The translations under genes and the position numbers were made by a program. Shown piece by piece: positions 30,585-39,799 of a DNA stretch of 64,000 nt. How positions within the stretch are numbered: the first letter of the stretch is position 1; every line of letters starts with the position of its first letter. Under the pieces are notes generated by a model, which did not search any database, was not told the origin of the DNA, and saw only the letters and a program-made list of their open reading frames with translations. The stretch covers positions 397,705-461,704 of the forward strand of contig NZ_KE384306.1 in NCBI RefSeq assembly GCF_000425125.1, given 5' to 3'. This stretch comes from Paenibacillus taiwanensis DSM 18679. GTDB taxonomy: Bacteria > Bacillota > Bacilli > Paenibacillales > Paenibacillaceae.

Positions 30585-31769
30585 ATGAAATTTGTGTATG
30601 CCCTGTTAGGACTGCTGCTTGTCTTTGGACTGGCGTATGCGGTCAGCAACAACCGCAAAGGTATTCGTTATAAACCGATACTTGCAATGATTGTTACGCA
30701 ATTGGTGCTCGGATTTATCGTATTAAATACGGAAATCGGGATTGTGCTCATTAAATTTGTATCGGGTCTCTTTGACAAGCTGATGCAGTTTGGTATAGGC
30801 GGCGTGGAGTTTGTATTTGGTGGTTTACAAAATGAAGGAGCTTCTACATTCTTCTTAAACGTATTGCTGCCAATCGTCTTTATTTCGGTACTGATCGGAA
30901 TATTAAACTTCATTAAAGTACTGCCCTTTATTATCAAATACGTCGGATTAGCTTTAAGCAAGATAAACGGCATGGGCAAGCTGGAAAACTACGTTGCGGT
31001 GTCCGCAGCCGTGCTTGGCCAATCTGAAGTGTTCCTGACAACAAAAAAACAATTAGGACAAGTGTCCAAGCAGCGACTTTACACGTTGTGTACATCAGCA
31101 ATGAGCGCAGTAAGCGTGGCGATTGTTGGAGCGTACATGACGATGCTCGAACCTAAATATGTCGTAGTTGCGATTATATTAAACATTTTCTCGGCTCTTA
31201 TTATCGCGAGCCTGATCAATCCTTATAAAGTGCCGCCAGAGGAAGATGTTGCGGTTGTACAAGAGGAAGGCAAGAAGGAATCGTTTTTCCAAATGATTAG
31301 TGAGAGTATTATGGATGGCTTTAAAGTTGCCATTATCGTTGGTGCGATGTTGATTGGTTTTATCGCATTGATGAATATGATCAACTGGGTATTTGAAGCC
31401 ATTTTCCAACTATCGTTCCAAAACGTACTCGGTTATATATTCGCACCTGTCGCTTTCTTAATGGGAGTTCCTTGGTCCGAAGCTGTATCCGCAGGCGGTA
31501 TTATGGCTACAAAGCTTGTCACCAATGAATTTGTGGCCATGCTTAACTTTAAGGATATCGCGAGTGGCATGTCCGACCGCACGGTGGGTATCGTATCTGT
31601 ATTTTTGGTAAGCTTTGCTAACTTTAGTTCCATCGGAATCATTACGGGTGCTGTTAAAGCACTACATGATAAACGCGGAGACGAAGTGGCGCAATTTGGC
31701 TTAAAGCTGCTGTTTGGCTCTACGCTGGCTTCCATTTTATCGTCAACATTAATCGGATTGTTCTTGTAA
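30585..31769 (+). CDS. nupC: Concentrative nucleoside transporter NupC
   Basis: The 394-residue membrane protein imports pyrimidine nucleosides with cations (CNT family). The N-terminal half carries several helices and the re-entrant region GQSEVFLTTK, the nucleoside-binding motif of CNT proteins. The C-terminal half has GTKLVTNEFVAM-type MATKLVTNEFVAML and SFANFSSIGI, the second signature. Length equals B. subtilis NupC (393). The ATG follows GGAGG by nine bases. It starts the nupC-pdp-deoC unit downstream of its regulator deoR. Confidence 0.94.
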   Translation: MKFVYALLGLLLVFGLAYAVSNNRKGIRYKPILAMIVTQLVLGFIVLNTEIGIVLIKFVSGLFDKLMQFGIGGVEFVFGGLQNEGASTFFLNVLLPIVFISVLIGILNFIKVLPFIIKYVGLALSKINGMGKLENYVAVSAAVLGQSEVFLTTKKQLGQVSKQRLYTLCTSAMSAVSVAIVGAYMTMLEPKYVVVAIILNIFSALIIASLINPYKVPPEEDVAVVQEEGKKESFFQMISESIMDGFKVAIIVGAMLIGFIALMNMINWVFEAIFQLSFQNVLGYIFAPVAFLMGVPWSEAVSAGGIMATKLVTNEFVAMLNFKDIASGMSDRTVGIVSVFLVSFANFSSIGIITGAVKALHDKRGDEVAQFGLKLLFGSTLASILSSTLIGLFL

Positions 31770-31830
31770 TTACGGTTTCACCGGCAGCGCCGGATCATTA
31801 TAAACGCATCGTTGGAGAGGATGGCTTATT

Positions 31831-33138
31831 ATGAGAATGGTTGACTTGATTACGAAAAAGCGGGATGGCGGACAACTGACAAAGCAAGAAATCGACTTTA
31901 TTATTGAAGGTTACACAAAAGGTACGATTCCAGATTATCAAATGTCCTCCTTTTTAATGTCCGTATTTTTTAAGGGGATGACACCTCAAGAAACGGCCGA
32001 TATGACAATGGCAATGGTGGATTCAGGTGATACAATTGATTTATCCGCTATTAAAGGCATAAAAGTAGACAAGCACAGCACCGGCGGTGTTGGTGATACA
32101 ACAACGATAGTGTTGGCTCCATTAGTCGCAGCAGTAGGAGTACCCGTGGCGAAGCTGTCTGGACGTGGTCTTGGCCATACTGGAGGCACGGTTGACAAGT
32201 TTGAGGCGATCCCTGGCTTCCATGCGGAAATTGACAATGAACAATTTATTAAGCAGGTCAATGAAGTTAAAGTTGCGGTTACAGGTCCTACAGGTAACTT
32301 GACTCCTGCCGATAAGAAAATTTACGGATTACGTGATGTGACTGGCACGGTAAACTCGATACCGTTAATGGCAAGCTCGATTATGAGCAAGAAGATCGCT
32401 TCCGGATCGGATGCGATTGTGCTTGATGTGAAGGTTGGCGCCGGTGCGTTTATGAAAGACCTGGAGGGTGCCAAAGCGCTAGCAGAAGCGATGGTTGAGA
32501 TCGGCAGCAACGTTGGCCGCAACACGATGGCGGTCATTTCCGATATGAATCAGCCGCTCGGGTATGCAATTGGTAACGCACTTGAAGTGAAAGAAGCAAT
32601 TGACACGCTGCGTGGCGAAGGTCCTGACGATCTTCACGAGCTGTGCTTAACACTTGGAAGCCATATGGTATATTTGGCTGAACATGCCAACAGTGTTGAA
32701 GAAGCGCGCCGTCAGTTGGAAGAGGCTATTCAGAGCGGCAAAGCGCTGGAAACGTTTAAAGCATTTATAGAAGCGCAGGGCGGCGATGCATCTATCGTGG
32801 ATGAGCCTGCGAAGCTTCCGGCAGCAAGCTACCAGATTGCGGTGAAGGCGAAGCAGGATGGTTACGTATCAGCGATCGTAGCTGATAGTATCGGTACGGC
32901 AGCTATGATATTAGGTGCTGGCCGTGCGACTAAAGAGTCCGAGATCGACCTTGCTGTCGGACTTATGCTGGAGAAGAAAATTGGCGATGAAGTGAAGCAA
33001 GGGGATACGATTGTTACGATCCACAGCAACCGCGAGGCAGTAGAAGATGTGATTGAGCGTATTTATGAAGCTTATACGATTACAGGCAGCAAAGTGGGGC
33101 GTCCAACGTTAGTTCATGCTGAAATTCATTCCAAGTAA
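31831..33138 (+). CDS. pdp: Pyrimidine-nucleoside phosphorylase
   Basis: The 435-residue cytoplasmic enzyme splits uridine, thymidine and deoxyuridine with phosphate. The phosphate loop [12 protein letters not shown] and the phosphorylase signature [20 protein letters not shown] are present. ITSKKIASG-type [13 protein letters not shown] and the K-V-G-A-GAFM segment complete the active site. The N-terminus [13 protein letters not shown] matches Pdp. The ATG follows GGAGAGGATGG. Order nupC-pdp-deoC differs from B. subtilis (deoC-nupC-pdp), but the content is the same. Confidence 0.96.
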   Translation: MRMVDLITKKRDGGQLTKQEIDFIIEGYTKGTIPDYQMSSFLMSVFFKGMTPQETADMTMAMVDSGDTIDLSAIKGIKVDKHSTGGVGDTTTIVLAPLVAAVGVPVAKLSGRGLGHTGGTVDKFEAIPGFHAEIDNEQFIKQVNEVKVAVTGPTGNLTPADKKIYGLRDVTGTVNSIPLMASSIMSKKIASGSDAIVLDVKVGAGAFMKDLEGAKALAEAMVEIGSNVGRNTMAVISDMNQPLGYAIGNALEVKEAIDTLRGEGPDDLHELCLTLGSHMVYLAEHANSVEEARRQLEEAIQSGKALETFKAFIEAQGGDASIVDEPAKLPAASYQIAVKAKQDGYVSAIVADSIGTAAMILGAGRATKESEIDLAVGLMLEKKIGDEVKQGDTIVTIHSNREAVEDVIERIYEAYTITGSKVGRPTLVHAEIHSK

Positions 33139-33196
33139 GCTGCCGCATAAGAAAGCAGCAAGTAAAATATAATCCAATTGAGTGGAGGAACCTTAC

Positions 33197-33874
33197 ATGA
33201 ATACGGAACAAATTGCACGTTTGATCGATCATACTTTATTAAAGCCCGATGCTACACGTGATGCGATTGTCCGCCTAGCGGAGGAAGCAAAGCAGCATCA
33301 TTTTGCATCGGTATGTGTAAACCCTGCTAATGTAAAGACCGCTTATGAAGTATTAAAAGATACGCCTGACGTCAAGGTGTGTACAGTAATCGGTTTCCCG
33401 CTTGGGGCTTCAACACCTGAGGCGAAGGCATTCGAGACCCAGGATGCGATAGCTAATGGAGCTACAGAGGTAGACACTGTTATTAATGTCGGCGCGTTAA
33501 AAGACAAGCTGGATGAGCTAGTAGAGCGTGACATTCGTGCAGTAGTAGAAGCAGCAAAAGGTAAGGCGCTTGTTAAAGTGATTATCGAAACGTGCCTGTT
33601 GACAGATGAGGAGAAAGTTCGGGCTTGTGAGCTGTCTGTACGTGCAGGCGCTGACTTTGTGAAGACGTCAACTGGTTTCTCGACAGGTGGCGCAACAGCG
33701 GCTGATATCGCGTTAATGCGCAAGACTGTTGGGCCTGACGTAGGTGTTAAAGCTTCAGGTGGTGTACGAAGTGCAGAAGATTTTGCAGCAATGGTACAAG
33801 CGGGCGCGAGCCGGATTGGAACAAGCTCTGGTATTGCACTAGTGAAGGGTGAGCAGTCTAATTCAGCTTATTAA
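33197..33874 (+). CDS. deoC: Deoxyribose-phosphate aldolase
   Basis: The 225-residue TIM-barrel aldolase cleaves deoxyribose-5-phosphate, the DeoR inducer, to acetaldehyde and glyceraldehyde-3-phosphate. Motifs are [11 protein letters not shown] at the N-terminus, [23 protein letters not shown] and FVKTSTGF with the Schiff-base Lys156. KASGGVRS near the end carries the second lysine. The ATG at 33197 follows GTGGAGG by eight bases; the GTG at 33182 is part of that SD. A strong terminator follows. Confidence 0.96.
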   Translation: MNTEQIARLIDHTLLKPDATRDAIVRLAEEAKQHHFASVCVNPANVKTAYEVLKDTPDVKVCTVIGFPLGASTPEAKAFETQDAIANGATEVDTVINVGALKDKLDELVERDIRAVVEAAKGKALVKVIIETCLLTDEEKVRACELSVRAGADFVKTSTGFSTGGATAADIALMRKTVGPDVGVKASGGVRSAEDFAAMVQAGASRIGTSSGIALVKGEQSNSAY

Positions 33875-33913
33875 GCCGGGTGTAAAGGTGCTCATAAAAC
33901 GATAGAATGGCAG

Positions 33914-33955
33914 GAGCTGTTTTTGGTGTGTGTGACCAAAGGCAGCTCTTTTTTT
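33914..33955 (+). terminator. Terminator of the deo operon
   Basis: GAGCTG/CAGCTC plus TTTGGT/ACCAAA form a long stem followed by TTTTTTT. Confidence 0.88.
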
Positions 33956-34093
33956 GTGAACACACGTGCATAGTAGAAATAGGATTGGTTATGGAAATAT
34001 AAAACAATCGGTTCCATTCAGAATGCATGTTCGCCCATGTATGCGCATATGTTTGTAGTATACAGGCATTATGATGCGGATGGAGGCGTTAGA

Positions 34094-34897
34094 ATGGAAG
34101 CGATCATCAAGGCCATGTTGGAGAAGCTGCCCCCTTGGGGTTATCATTTGTTTACTGTGATCATTTCAGCGGGCATTTTATTTTATTTTTTTAAGACGAT
34201 GTATATTAATAAAAAATTAAGTGACATGGTATCGGATGTGATGACAAGAGACGAGCGCATGCAGACGTATCAGGAAAAGTTGGATACGTTTCGTACAGCA
34301 CAAATGGATAGTGAGCACGCTGCGCAGCAATGTCTTTCCGCGTTGCGCAACTTGAAGACATTCACAGATACGTGCAGTGACCTGCGCATGCTATTGGACC
34401 CTTACATGGCGCTGACAGAGTCGGCCTTTTTGTTGCAGCGGATGCTGGACATGCTTGCAATCGATATGAAGATGAAGCCAGGCGGTCACCATCGCTGCGG
34501 GATATGGTTGTACGCAGATCAGACGTTAACGCTTCGTTTTGCGTCTGCCGGCTTCCCCAAAAAATATGTTGGCGAGCGGCAGCTGCATGTGGACCGTTCT
34601 GTAGCAGGTCGCTCTTTCCGTAAACAAACGGCTGTTCATTGTGCTGACGTCAAAAAGGATGAGGACTGGGAGCGTAATCCAGACTCGAAAAGCCCATATC
34701 AATCGCTGCTCTGTCTTTCGTTAGGCGTGCATGGCGTATTAACGATCGATGGGCTGGAACCTTTCCCTGAAGCAGGCAGAGCTATTGCGGATATGTATGC
34801 CAGTCTTATGATAGGCGTACTTGCGGACCATGCAGCTGCATTCCAGCTTTGGGCAGCATCCCGATTGGAAGAACAGGGGGACAATGTTACCGCATAA
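34094..34897 (+). CDS. Membrane-anchored GAF-like protein, unknown
   Basis: The 267-residue protein has one N-terminal membrane helix (about 13-35), a charged helical linker (about 40-95), and a GAF-like domain (about 115-255). That domain has HRCGIWLYADQTLTLRFASAG, the basic FPKKYVGER turn, GRSFRKQTAVHCADV and LGVHGVLTIDGLEPF. No kinase, cyclase or output domain is attached. The ATG at 34094 follows GGAGGCG by six bases; an in-frame ATG at 34037 lacks an SD. It is a single-gene unit. The role may be sensing, but nothing fixes it. Confidence 0.65.
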   Translation: MEAIIKAMLEKLPPWGYHLFTVIISAGILFYFFKTMYINKKLSDMVSDVMTRDERMQTYQEKLDTFRTAQMDSEHAAQQCLSALRNLKTFTDTCSDLRMLLDPYMALTESAFLLQRMLDMLAIDMKMKPGGHHRCGIWLYADQTLTLRFASAGFPKKYVGERQLHVDRSVAGRSFRKQTAVHCADVKKDEDWERNPDSKSPYQSLLCLSLGVHGVLTIDGLEPFPEAGRAIADMYASLMIGVLADHAAAFQLWAASRLEEQGDNVTA

Positions 34898-35019
34898 GTG
34901 AAAAATGGCAGAGTGGATAGGTGCATAGGAGGTAGCCGTACAGACTTTATGCTGATGAAGCGAACTCGCTATAATGACGCTTAACCCTGCTTCTTATGTG
35001 CTGTCTTTGATAAGAAGGG

Positions 35020-35070
35020 TTGGTAATTGTTACTACCAACTGATATGATAATATGTACATTTGAAGTACA
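35020..35070 (+). promoter_or_regulatory. MFS gene promoter with two palindromes
   Basis: TTGGTA (35020-35025) and TATGAT (35044-35049) are 18 bases apart. The -35 is the left arm of a TTGGTA-N8-TACCAA palindrome (35020-35039). A second palindrome, TGTAC-N7-GTACA (35054-35070), covers the expected start site. Both look like operators. Confidence 0.5.
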
Positions 35071-35100
35071 CATTTCTTAATCAGAGACGGAGAATCGTAG

Positions 35101-36309
35101 ATGTGGAGAAACCGAAACGTATGGATTGTATTAGCGGGTGAATTTATTGCAGGGTTAGGCATGTGGACCTCTATTATTGCGAATCTTGAATTTATGCAGC
35201 AGCATGTTCCATCTGACTTTATGAAGTCACTTATTTTATTTACAGGCTTGTTAGCGGGAATTATTGTCGGACCTCTAGCTGGTAGAGTCGTTGATTCGAA
35301 TCGTAAAAAGAAAGTGTTGATTATAGCCGGAATCGGCCGGCTAATTAGTGTGTGCTTTATGTTTTTGGCGCTGGCCTTTGACTCCGTGGCATGGATGGTC
35401 GTGTTCGGAATCGCGCTGCAATTGTCGATGGCTTTTATGTTCCCAGCGTTGCAGGCGCTTATCCCGCAAATCGTATCAGAGAAGGATTTAATGACACTGA
35501 ATGGTGTGTTTATGAATGCCTCGACGATTGCACGTATATTGGGAACGGCGCTTGCAGGGGCACTGCTGCTTGTTATGAGCTTGTACACGTTGTACTTATG
35601 TTCCTTTATTGCCTATGCGTTGCTGCTTCTCTCCACGTGCTTCTTGAAGGTGGACGAGGAGATATCAACTGACAAATCAAGCAAGAACAATAGCAAAGGC
35701 GCATTTAAAGAGATGATTCCTGTATTAAAAACAATGCCGGTCGCGATGATGATGTTAGGTATTTCATTGCTGCCGATCTTGTTTCTTGGTTCGTTTAATT
35801 TGATGGTCATTAATATTAGTGAACTACAAAATAGTGTTCAAATTAAAGGGTTATTGTACGCAGCTGAGGGCATTTGCTTCTTTATTGCCGCGTTGTTTGT
35901 CAAACGTATAATGGGGAAAGGTAGTACATTAAAAAAGCTGTTTGGATTATCGGTCGTAATTGCAATTTCGCAATTTTTGTTATTTTTTGCAGACATTCCT
36001 GTCATCTCAATCGTGTCGTTTGGTCTGCTCGGATTTGCTCTAGGTTGTTTTTTTCCACTCGTTGCCACTTATTTTCAAACGGGAATCCCAAAGGAGTATC
36101 ATGGTAGATTTTTCTCGCTGCGCGGCATGTTAGAGCGGTTGTTATTCCAGGTTGTTTTGCTGTCATCTGGATTTTTCTTGGATACGATCGGATTAAAATA
36201 TATGGTGCTAATCTTTGGGGCAGTATCCATTGCGATCGTGCTGTATAGTATATTTCAGGCTAATCGGTTGTCCGCATATAAACTGGAAGCCGCTAGCTCC
36301 GCTTCATAA
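35101..36309 (+). CDS. MFS transporter
   Basis: The 402-residue protein has about 12 hydrophobic helices with a charged central loop (about 188-205, DEEISTDKSSKNNSKG). The loop between helices 2 and 3 has GRVVDSNRKKK, the basic MFS motif A. PALQALIPQIV and FMNASTIARILGTALAG are typical of the MdtH/enterobactin-exporter-like branch. The ATG follows CGGAGAATCG. Substrate cannot be read; efflux is likely. The promoter has two palindromes, so it is probably inducible. Confidence 0.85.
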   Translation: MWRNRNVWIVLAGEFIAGLGMWTSIIANLEFMQQHVPSDFMKSLILFTGLLAGIIVGPLAGRVVDSNRKKKVLIIAGIGRLISVCFMFLALAFDSVAWMVVFGIALQLSMAFMFPALQALIPQIVSEKDLMTLNGVFMNASTIARILGTALAGALLLVMSLYTLYLCSFIAYALLLLSTCFLKVDEEISTDKSSKNNSKGAFKEMIPVLKTMPVAMMMLGISLLPILFLGSFNLMVINISELQNSVQIKGLLYAAEGICFFIAALFVKRIMGKGSTLKKLFGLSVVIAISQFLLFFADIPVISIVSFGLLGFALGCFFPLVATYFQTGIPKEYHGRFFSLRGMLERLLFQVVLLSSGFFLDTIGLKYMVLIFGAVSIAIVLYSIFQANRLSAYKLEAASSAS

Positions 36310-36342
36310 TTCCATCATTGCATTGCAGATGTGAACACTTAT

Positions 36343-36378
36343 GACTTGTTGCTCCGTTGGAGTTAACAGGTCTTTTTT
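36343..36378 (+). terminator. Terminator after the MFS gene
   Basis: GACTTGTT pairs with AACAGGTC (one wobble), with an inner CTCC/GGAG pairing, and six T follow. Confidence 0.82.
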
Positions 36379-36595
36379 ATTTATGAATGCTGTGTCACGT
36401 CTCGACTACTTGATTACTCGCTTGCAAAAGCTTTAAGCGGAATGGAACAACGGTAAACGTACCCAAATGATCAATGACGAATCTGTAGTGTGAATTGCGG
36501 GCAAACTGAGTTAGACGTTGAACTTATTCCCATTTCTGATGTTCAGACCGTCGAAATAAAGAGAGGTTGAACATAGAAAGTAAGGGGGCTATGCG

Positions 36596-36988
36596 ATGAG
36601 ATTCGGATTAAAGTGCACGCTTCGAACTAGCTTGTTACTAAGTTTACTAACAATAAGTACATCAGGCTGTTTGTGGCCTGACTCACAGGCTGTATCCGTT
36701 GATCATAAACCAAGCCAATTTAACGGATATATTGTGACACATCAAGTAAAAGAGGAGCGGGTGCTGTTTGTTTGGGGGAAAATCCGCACACAGGAGTTGG
36801 AACATAAATCGGTCGAGCAAGTTGTCGAGATCGTCAAGCCGAATGCGCTTTGGGTGGATATTCGTTCTATTCCACAATCATTTAGTTCAGGCGACAACGT
36901 TAAATTATGGATATCCGAACGTGATGGCAGCGTTTATCCAGGTACGGCCAAAGCGATCAGATTGGAAATTATAAGCGGATCTAATTAA
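36596..36988 (+). CDS. Lipoprotein with DUF3221-like domain
   Basis: The 130-residue protein has a lipoprotein signal: basic start, hydrophobic core, and STSGC with Cys25 as the lipid-bearing residue. The mature part has GYIVTHQVKEERVLFV and later SSGDNVKLWISERDGSVYPG, a beta-rich OB-like pattern as in the DUF3221 family. Function unknown. The ATG at 36596 follows AGGGGG. It is a single gene. Confidence 0.7.
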   Translation: MRFGLKCTLRTSLLLSLLTISTSGCLWPDSQAVSVDHKPSQFNGYIVTHQVKEERVLFVWGKIRTQELEHKSVEQVVEIVKPNALWVDIRSIPQSFSSGDNVKLWISERDGSVYPGTAKAIRLEIISGSN

Positions 36989-37019
36989 GAAGCAGCTGCG
37001 TATGAAGGAAGCTGCTTCT
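36988..37019. terminator. Hairpin after the lipoprotein gene
   Basis: AGAAGCAGCT pairs perfectly with AGCTGCTTCT, starting in the stop codon. No T run follows on the plus strand; a second palindrome CTCCAATTGGAG comes directly after. Confidence 0.5.
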
Positions 37020-37066
37020 CCAATTGGAGCCCCATCGCGATACGAAGATGAAAGTAGGCTTCTTTG

Positions 37067-37483
37067 TTACATCAGTGCAATGACAAGAAGTTCAAACAAC
37101 ACTAAAGGTAAAATAACGTTGTTGTAATACGGATTGTAGGCACGGTAAAAATCATAGGGACTAGCATGACCGTAGGGGTGACACCCGCAAGGCTGGACAG
37201 GCATGGATTGTGCAGGCGTCTGATACATGTATGCCATATCGAGTGTATAAGGCATAGGTTGTTGGGGCTGTGGCTGGCCTGCAATACTTAAATGAAGGAT
37301 GCTGCCATGGAGATTAACGATGACACCTTCATATGTTTTGCCGTCAATCGTTGTAATTTTGACGTGAGAGTTAACATAAGGGCTAATAGCTTGCTGAGCT
37401 CGCTCGCGCACGCCTTTCAGATTGGTAACGGTGTTTGGTGTGGCTTGATACACCAGTACAGCCTCGTTAGCATTGGATGACAT
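37067..37483 (-). CDS. Small protein with Sm-like motif, unknown
   Basis: The 138-residue protein has an N-terminal ~75-residue part with YVNSHVKITTIDGKTYEGVI followed by VNLHGSILHLSI. This pattern (strand, turn, strand around G-x-x-Y-E-G) resembles an Sm-like barrel. The middle is rich in Gln, Pro, Tyr and Met with a CGCHPYGHA stretch, and the C-terminus is a hydrophobic helix (VILPLVLFELLVIALM). The ATG at 37483 follows GGAGGTTA; a 42-codon in-frame extension is unsupported. Tyr/Pro-rich composition could suit a spore coat protein, but that is a guess. Confidence 0.55.
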   Translation of the reverse strand: MSSNANEAVLVYQATPNTVTNLKGVRERAQQAISPYVNSHVKITTIDGKTYEGVIVNLHGSILHLSIAGQPQPQQPMPYTLDMAYMYQTPAQSMPVQPCGCHPYGHASPYDFYRAYNPYYNNVILPLVLFELLVIALM

Positions 37484-37645
37484 AAGGATAACCTCCGATG
37501 TTGTAAATAGGAATAATGTATCGTATGCGTTAGCCCAAGGATAGGTTCTCGGTGCAGCAATACGAGAGTAGAGATGAATTGTTTTATAAGAGTGTGTATA
37601 ATATGACATATAAAATAGATTGGATTCCGAGGTGAACAGGCAGAA

Positions 37646-38590
37646 ATGAATATGGTAGAGGGAGTATTAATAATTGCCTTTGTGATGGGGCTCGGCATAG
37701 TAGCTGCAAGCTTATATTTTTACAAGTTGGCGGTTAATCGATCAAGCAAATCGTTTTTGTCTGGTGACCCGGATACAGAAATGGCGAAAAAATGGAAACG
37801 GCACGCAGAAGCGAATCAGGAGTGGTTAAGCCGTCAAAGCTATGAAGATGTAGAAATTCAATCGTATGACGGATTGAAGCTGCACGGTTACTATATGGCG
37901 GCGCAGCAGCCGACCAATAAAGTAGCCATCCTAGTACATGGCTATTCCGGACAAGGGCGCGACATGGTATCTTATGCAAGTATTTATTATGATTCATTAG
38001 GGTATAACGTGCTTATGCCGGACAATCGGGGACATGGTCTGAGCGAAGGCCATTACATTGGATTTGGCTGGCACGATCGCAAAGATTATTTAAAATGGAT
38101 TGATTATGTCATCGCTCGTTTTGGTAACGAGGTGGAACTCGTTTTGCACGGGGTATCTATGGGAGGGGCGACCGTACTCATGACCAGCGGTGAAGAACTG
38201 CCGGAACAAGTCAAAGTGATCGTGGCTGATTGTGCTTATACGTCTGTGTATGACCAATTGACCTACCAGCTCAAACAGATGTTTAGGTTGCCGAGCTTTC
38301 CGCTTTTATCTACAACCAGTCTGGTGTGCAGATTGCGTGCAGGCTATTCTTTTAAGGAAGCAACTGCGCTGAAGCAAGTAGAGCGTGCCAAGACGCCGAT
38401 CTTGTTTATACATGGAGAAGAGGATACGTTTGTTCCGACGCAGATGGTATATCCGCTGCATGAGCGATGCAATAGCGAAAAAGAATTGTGGATCGTGCCT
38501 AAAGCCGCTCACGGTGCCTCGATACTTGAGGATTACGAGGGATATGTGGAAAAAGTAAAAACCTTTGTGAATCGTTATATTCCCGTATAA
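37646..38590 (+). CDS. Alpha/beta hydrolase with N-terminal membrane anchor
   Basis: The 314-residue protein has one N-terminal helix (about 5-27) and an alpha/beta-hydrolase domain. The nucleophile elbow is HGVSMGGATV, the acid is in HGEEDTFVP, and the His is in KAAHGAS. VHGYSGQGRDMVSYA forms the oxyanion loop and DNRGHGLSEG follows. It resembles YqkD/FrsA-like hydrolases of Bacillus. Substrate is unknown. The SD is GAGGTGA, 12 bases from the ATG. Confidence 0.85.
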   Translation: MNMVEGVLIIAFVMGLGIVAASLYFYKLAVNRSSKSFLSGDPDTEMAKKWKRHAEANQEWLSRQSYEDVEIQSYDGLKLHGYYMAAQQPTNKVAILVHGYSGQGRDMVSYASIYYDSLGYNVLMPDNRGHGLSEGHYIGFGWHDRKDYLKWIDYVIARFGNEVELVLHGVSMGGATVLMTSGEELPEQVKVIVADCAYTSVYDQLTYQLKQMFRLPSFPLLSTTSLVCRLRAGYSFKEATALKQVERAKTPILFIHGEEDTFVPTQMVYPLHERCNSEKELWIVPKAAHGASILEDYEGYVEKVKTFVNRYIPV

Positions 38591-38675
38591 CAATACATTT
38601 ATATCGTTACCGCAATGGGTTTGATCCGACTGTAACAAATGGTAGATCAAGTTTGTATGTCATTAGTAATCGTAA

Positions 38676-38713
38676 AACCAAAAGGACAGTTCTGTCCTTT
38701 TGGTTATTTTTTT
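38676..38713 (+). terminator. Strong terminator after the hydrolase gene
   Basis: A perfect 14-bp stem AACCAAAAGGACAG/CTGTCCTTTTGGTT with a 2-base loop (four when folded) is followed by ATTTTTTT. Confidence 0.9.
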
Positions 38714-38836
38714 GCGTTTTGCTTGATGCATCAATACATCAAGTGACCAAACTTGCTTTGTACATGAAGGAAATCGCGTAAGTGCTAGTAGAGGCAACGG
38801 TGCTTAATGTAAATGATGCCGTTAACTCATAGCTCA

Positions 38837-39565
38837 TTAGCGTAGAATGTACCCTCCGTCTGGGAACAGGGTGCTTCCTGTTGTGTAACCATTTGTCATC
38901 AAATAAATGACGGTATGTGCAGCCTCAGCAGCTTGCCCGACTCTTCCTAGCAGATTCATGCTAGTATAGGCATCGTAAGCTTGGTCTCTTACTTCCTGTG
39001 CAGCCCCTTCCCAATTAAACGCTGTATAAATCGTGCCTGGGGAAATTACATTTACCCGCACCGGTGCAAGTTCAACGGCTAACGCTTTACCCAAGCTTTC
39101 GATGGCTCCGTTACAGGCAGCATAGGAGGCGCCATCAGCAAGCGGTCGTTGACCAAAAGCCCCCGACATCAGCACAATTGAACCGTCTGGGTTCAGATTA
39201 GACGCTGCATATTTTGCCGCATTGTACTGGGGCCAAAATTTAGCGTCAAAACAACTGTGTGCTACCTCCGCATGAGAGGAAATTGGACCTCTTACATAGG
39301 AGGCGCCAGGAGTAAATAAGTGATCAAATTTGCCAATCTGCTCAAAAAAATGTTGTAGCTCTACTTCGTTTTGATTGTCTAAAGGGAAGGCTTCTACTGC
39401 ATCGCTGTTTAAATATCGGGCAGCGGTATTCAGCTTCGCTTGTGAACGTCCTGCAATAATAACATGTGCTCCTTGTTCGACAGCTTGCTGGGCAGTAGCC
39501 AGACCGATGCCTGAACTGCCTCCAATGATGACTACACGTTGATTTTTTAATGAAATGACGGGCAT
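38837..39565 (-). CDS. Short-chain dehydrogenase/reductase with YxxxN in place of YxxxK
   Basis: The 242-residue Rossmann protein has VVIIGGSSGIGLATAQ for NAD(P) and IIAGRSQAKL, whose Arg-Ser suggests NADP preference. Catalytic Ser is in VLMSGAFG and Tyr in SYAACNGAIESLG. The residue four after Tyr is Asn, not the usual Lys. TGSTLFPDGGYILR closes the domain. The ATG at 39565 matches the family start; an ATG eight codons upstream is possible. It is divergent from a HxlR-type regulator, which probably controls it. Confidence 0.85.
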   Translation of the reverse strand: MPVISLKNQRVVIIGGSSGIGLATAQQAVEQGAHVIIAGRSQAKLNTAARYLNSDAVEAFPLDNQNEVELQHFFEQIGKFDHLFTPGASYVRGPISSHAEVAHSCFDAKFWPQYNAAKYAASNLNPDGSIVLMSGAFGQRPLADGASYAACNGAIESLGKALAVELAPVRVNVISPGTIYTAFNWEGAAQEVRDQAYDAYTSMNLLGRVGQAAEAAHTVIYLMTNGYTTGSTLFPDGGYILR

Positions 39566-39672
39566 GTATATGCGCTCCCTCTCCATCATGATACACCGTC
39601 AGATATAGAACTGCTGACGGCGTGCTTTTCTTATTATTGAGCACAGCGGGGCTGCTGCAAAGTACGCACTTT

Positions 39673-39699
39673 ATTCGTACTTACTACGAATATTCGTAC
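39673..39699. promoter_or_regulatory. Operator-like palindrome between SDR and HxlR genes
   Basis: ATTCGTA-CTTAC-TACGAAT (39673-39691) is a perfect 7-bp palindrome, and a third half-site ATTCGTACT follows at 39692-39699. TAC/GTA-type palindromes are bound by HxlR-family dimers. Confidence 0.65.
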
Positions 39700-39799
39700 T
39701 ATGGGTATCCTGTGTGCTGCTAATTACTAGGAGAACACACATTAGTCGTGCAACATAAAAAATCATTTTGTATGATGGACGTAGAGATGAGGTGATCTG

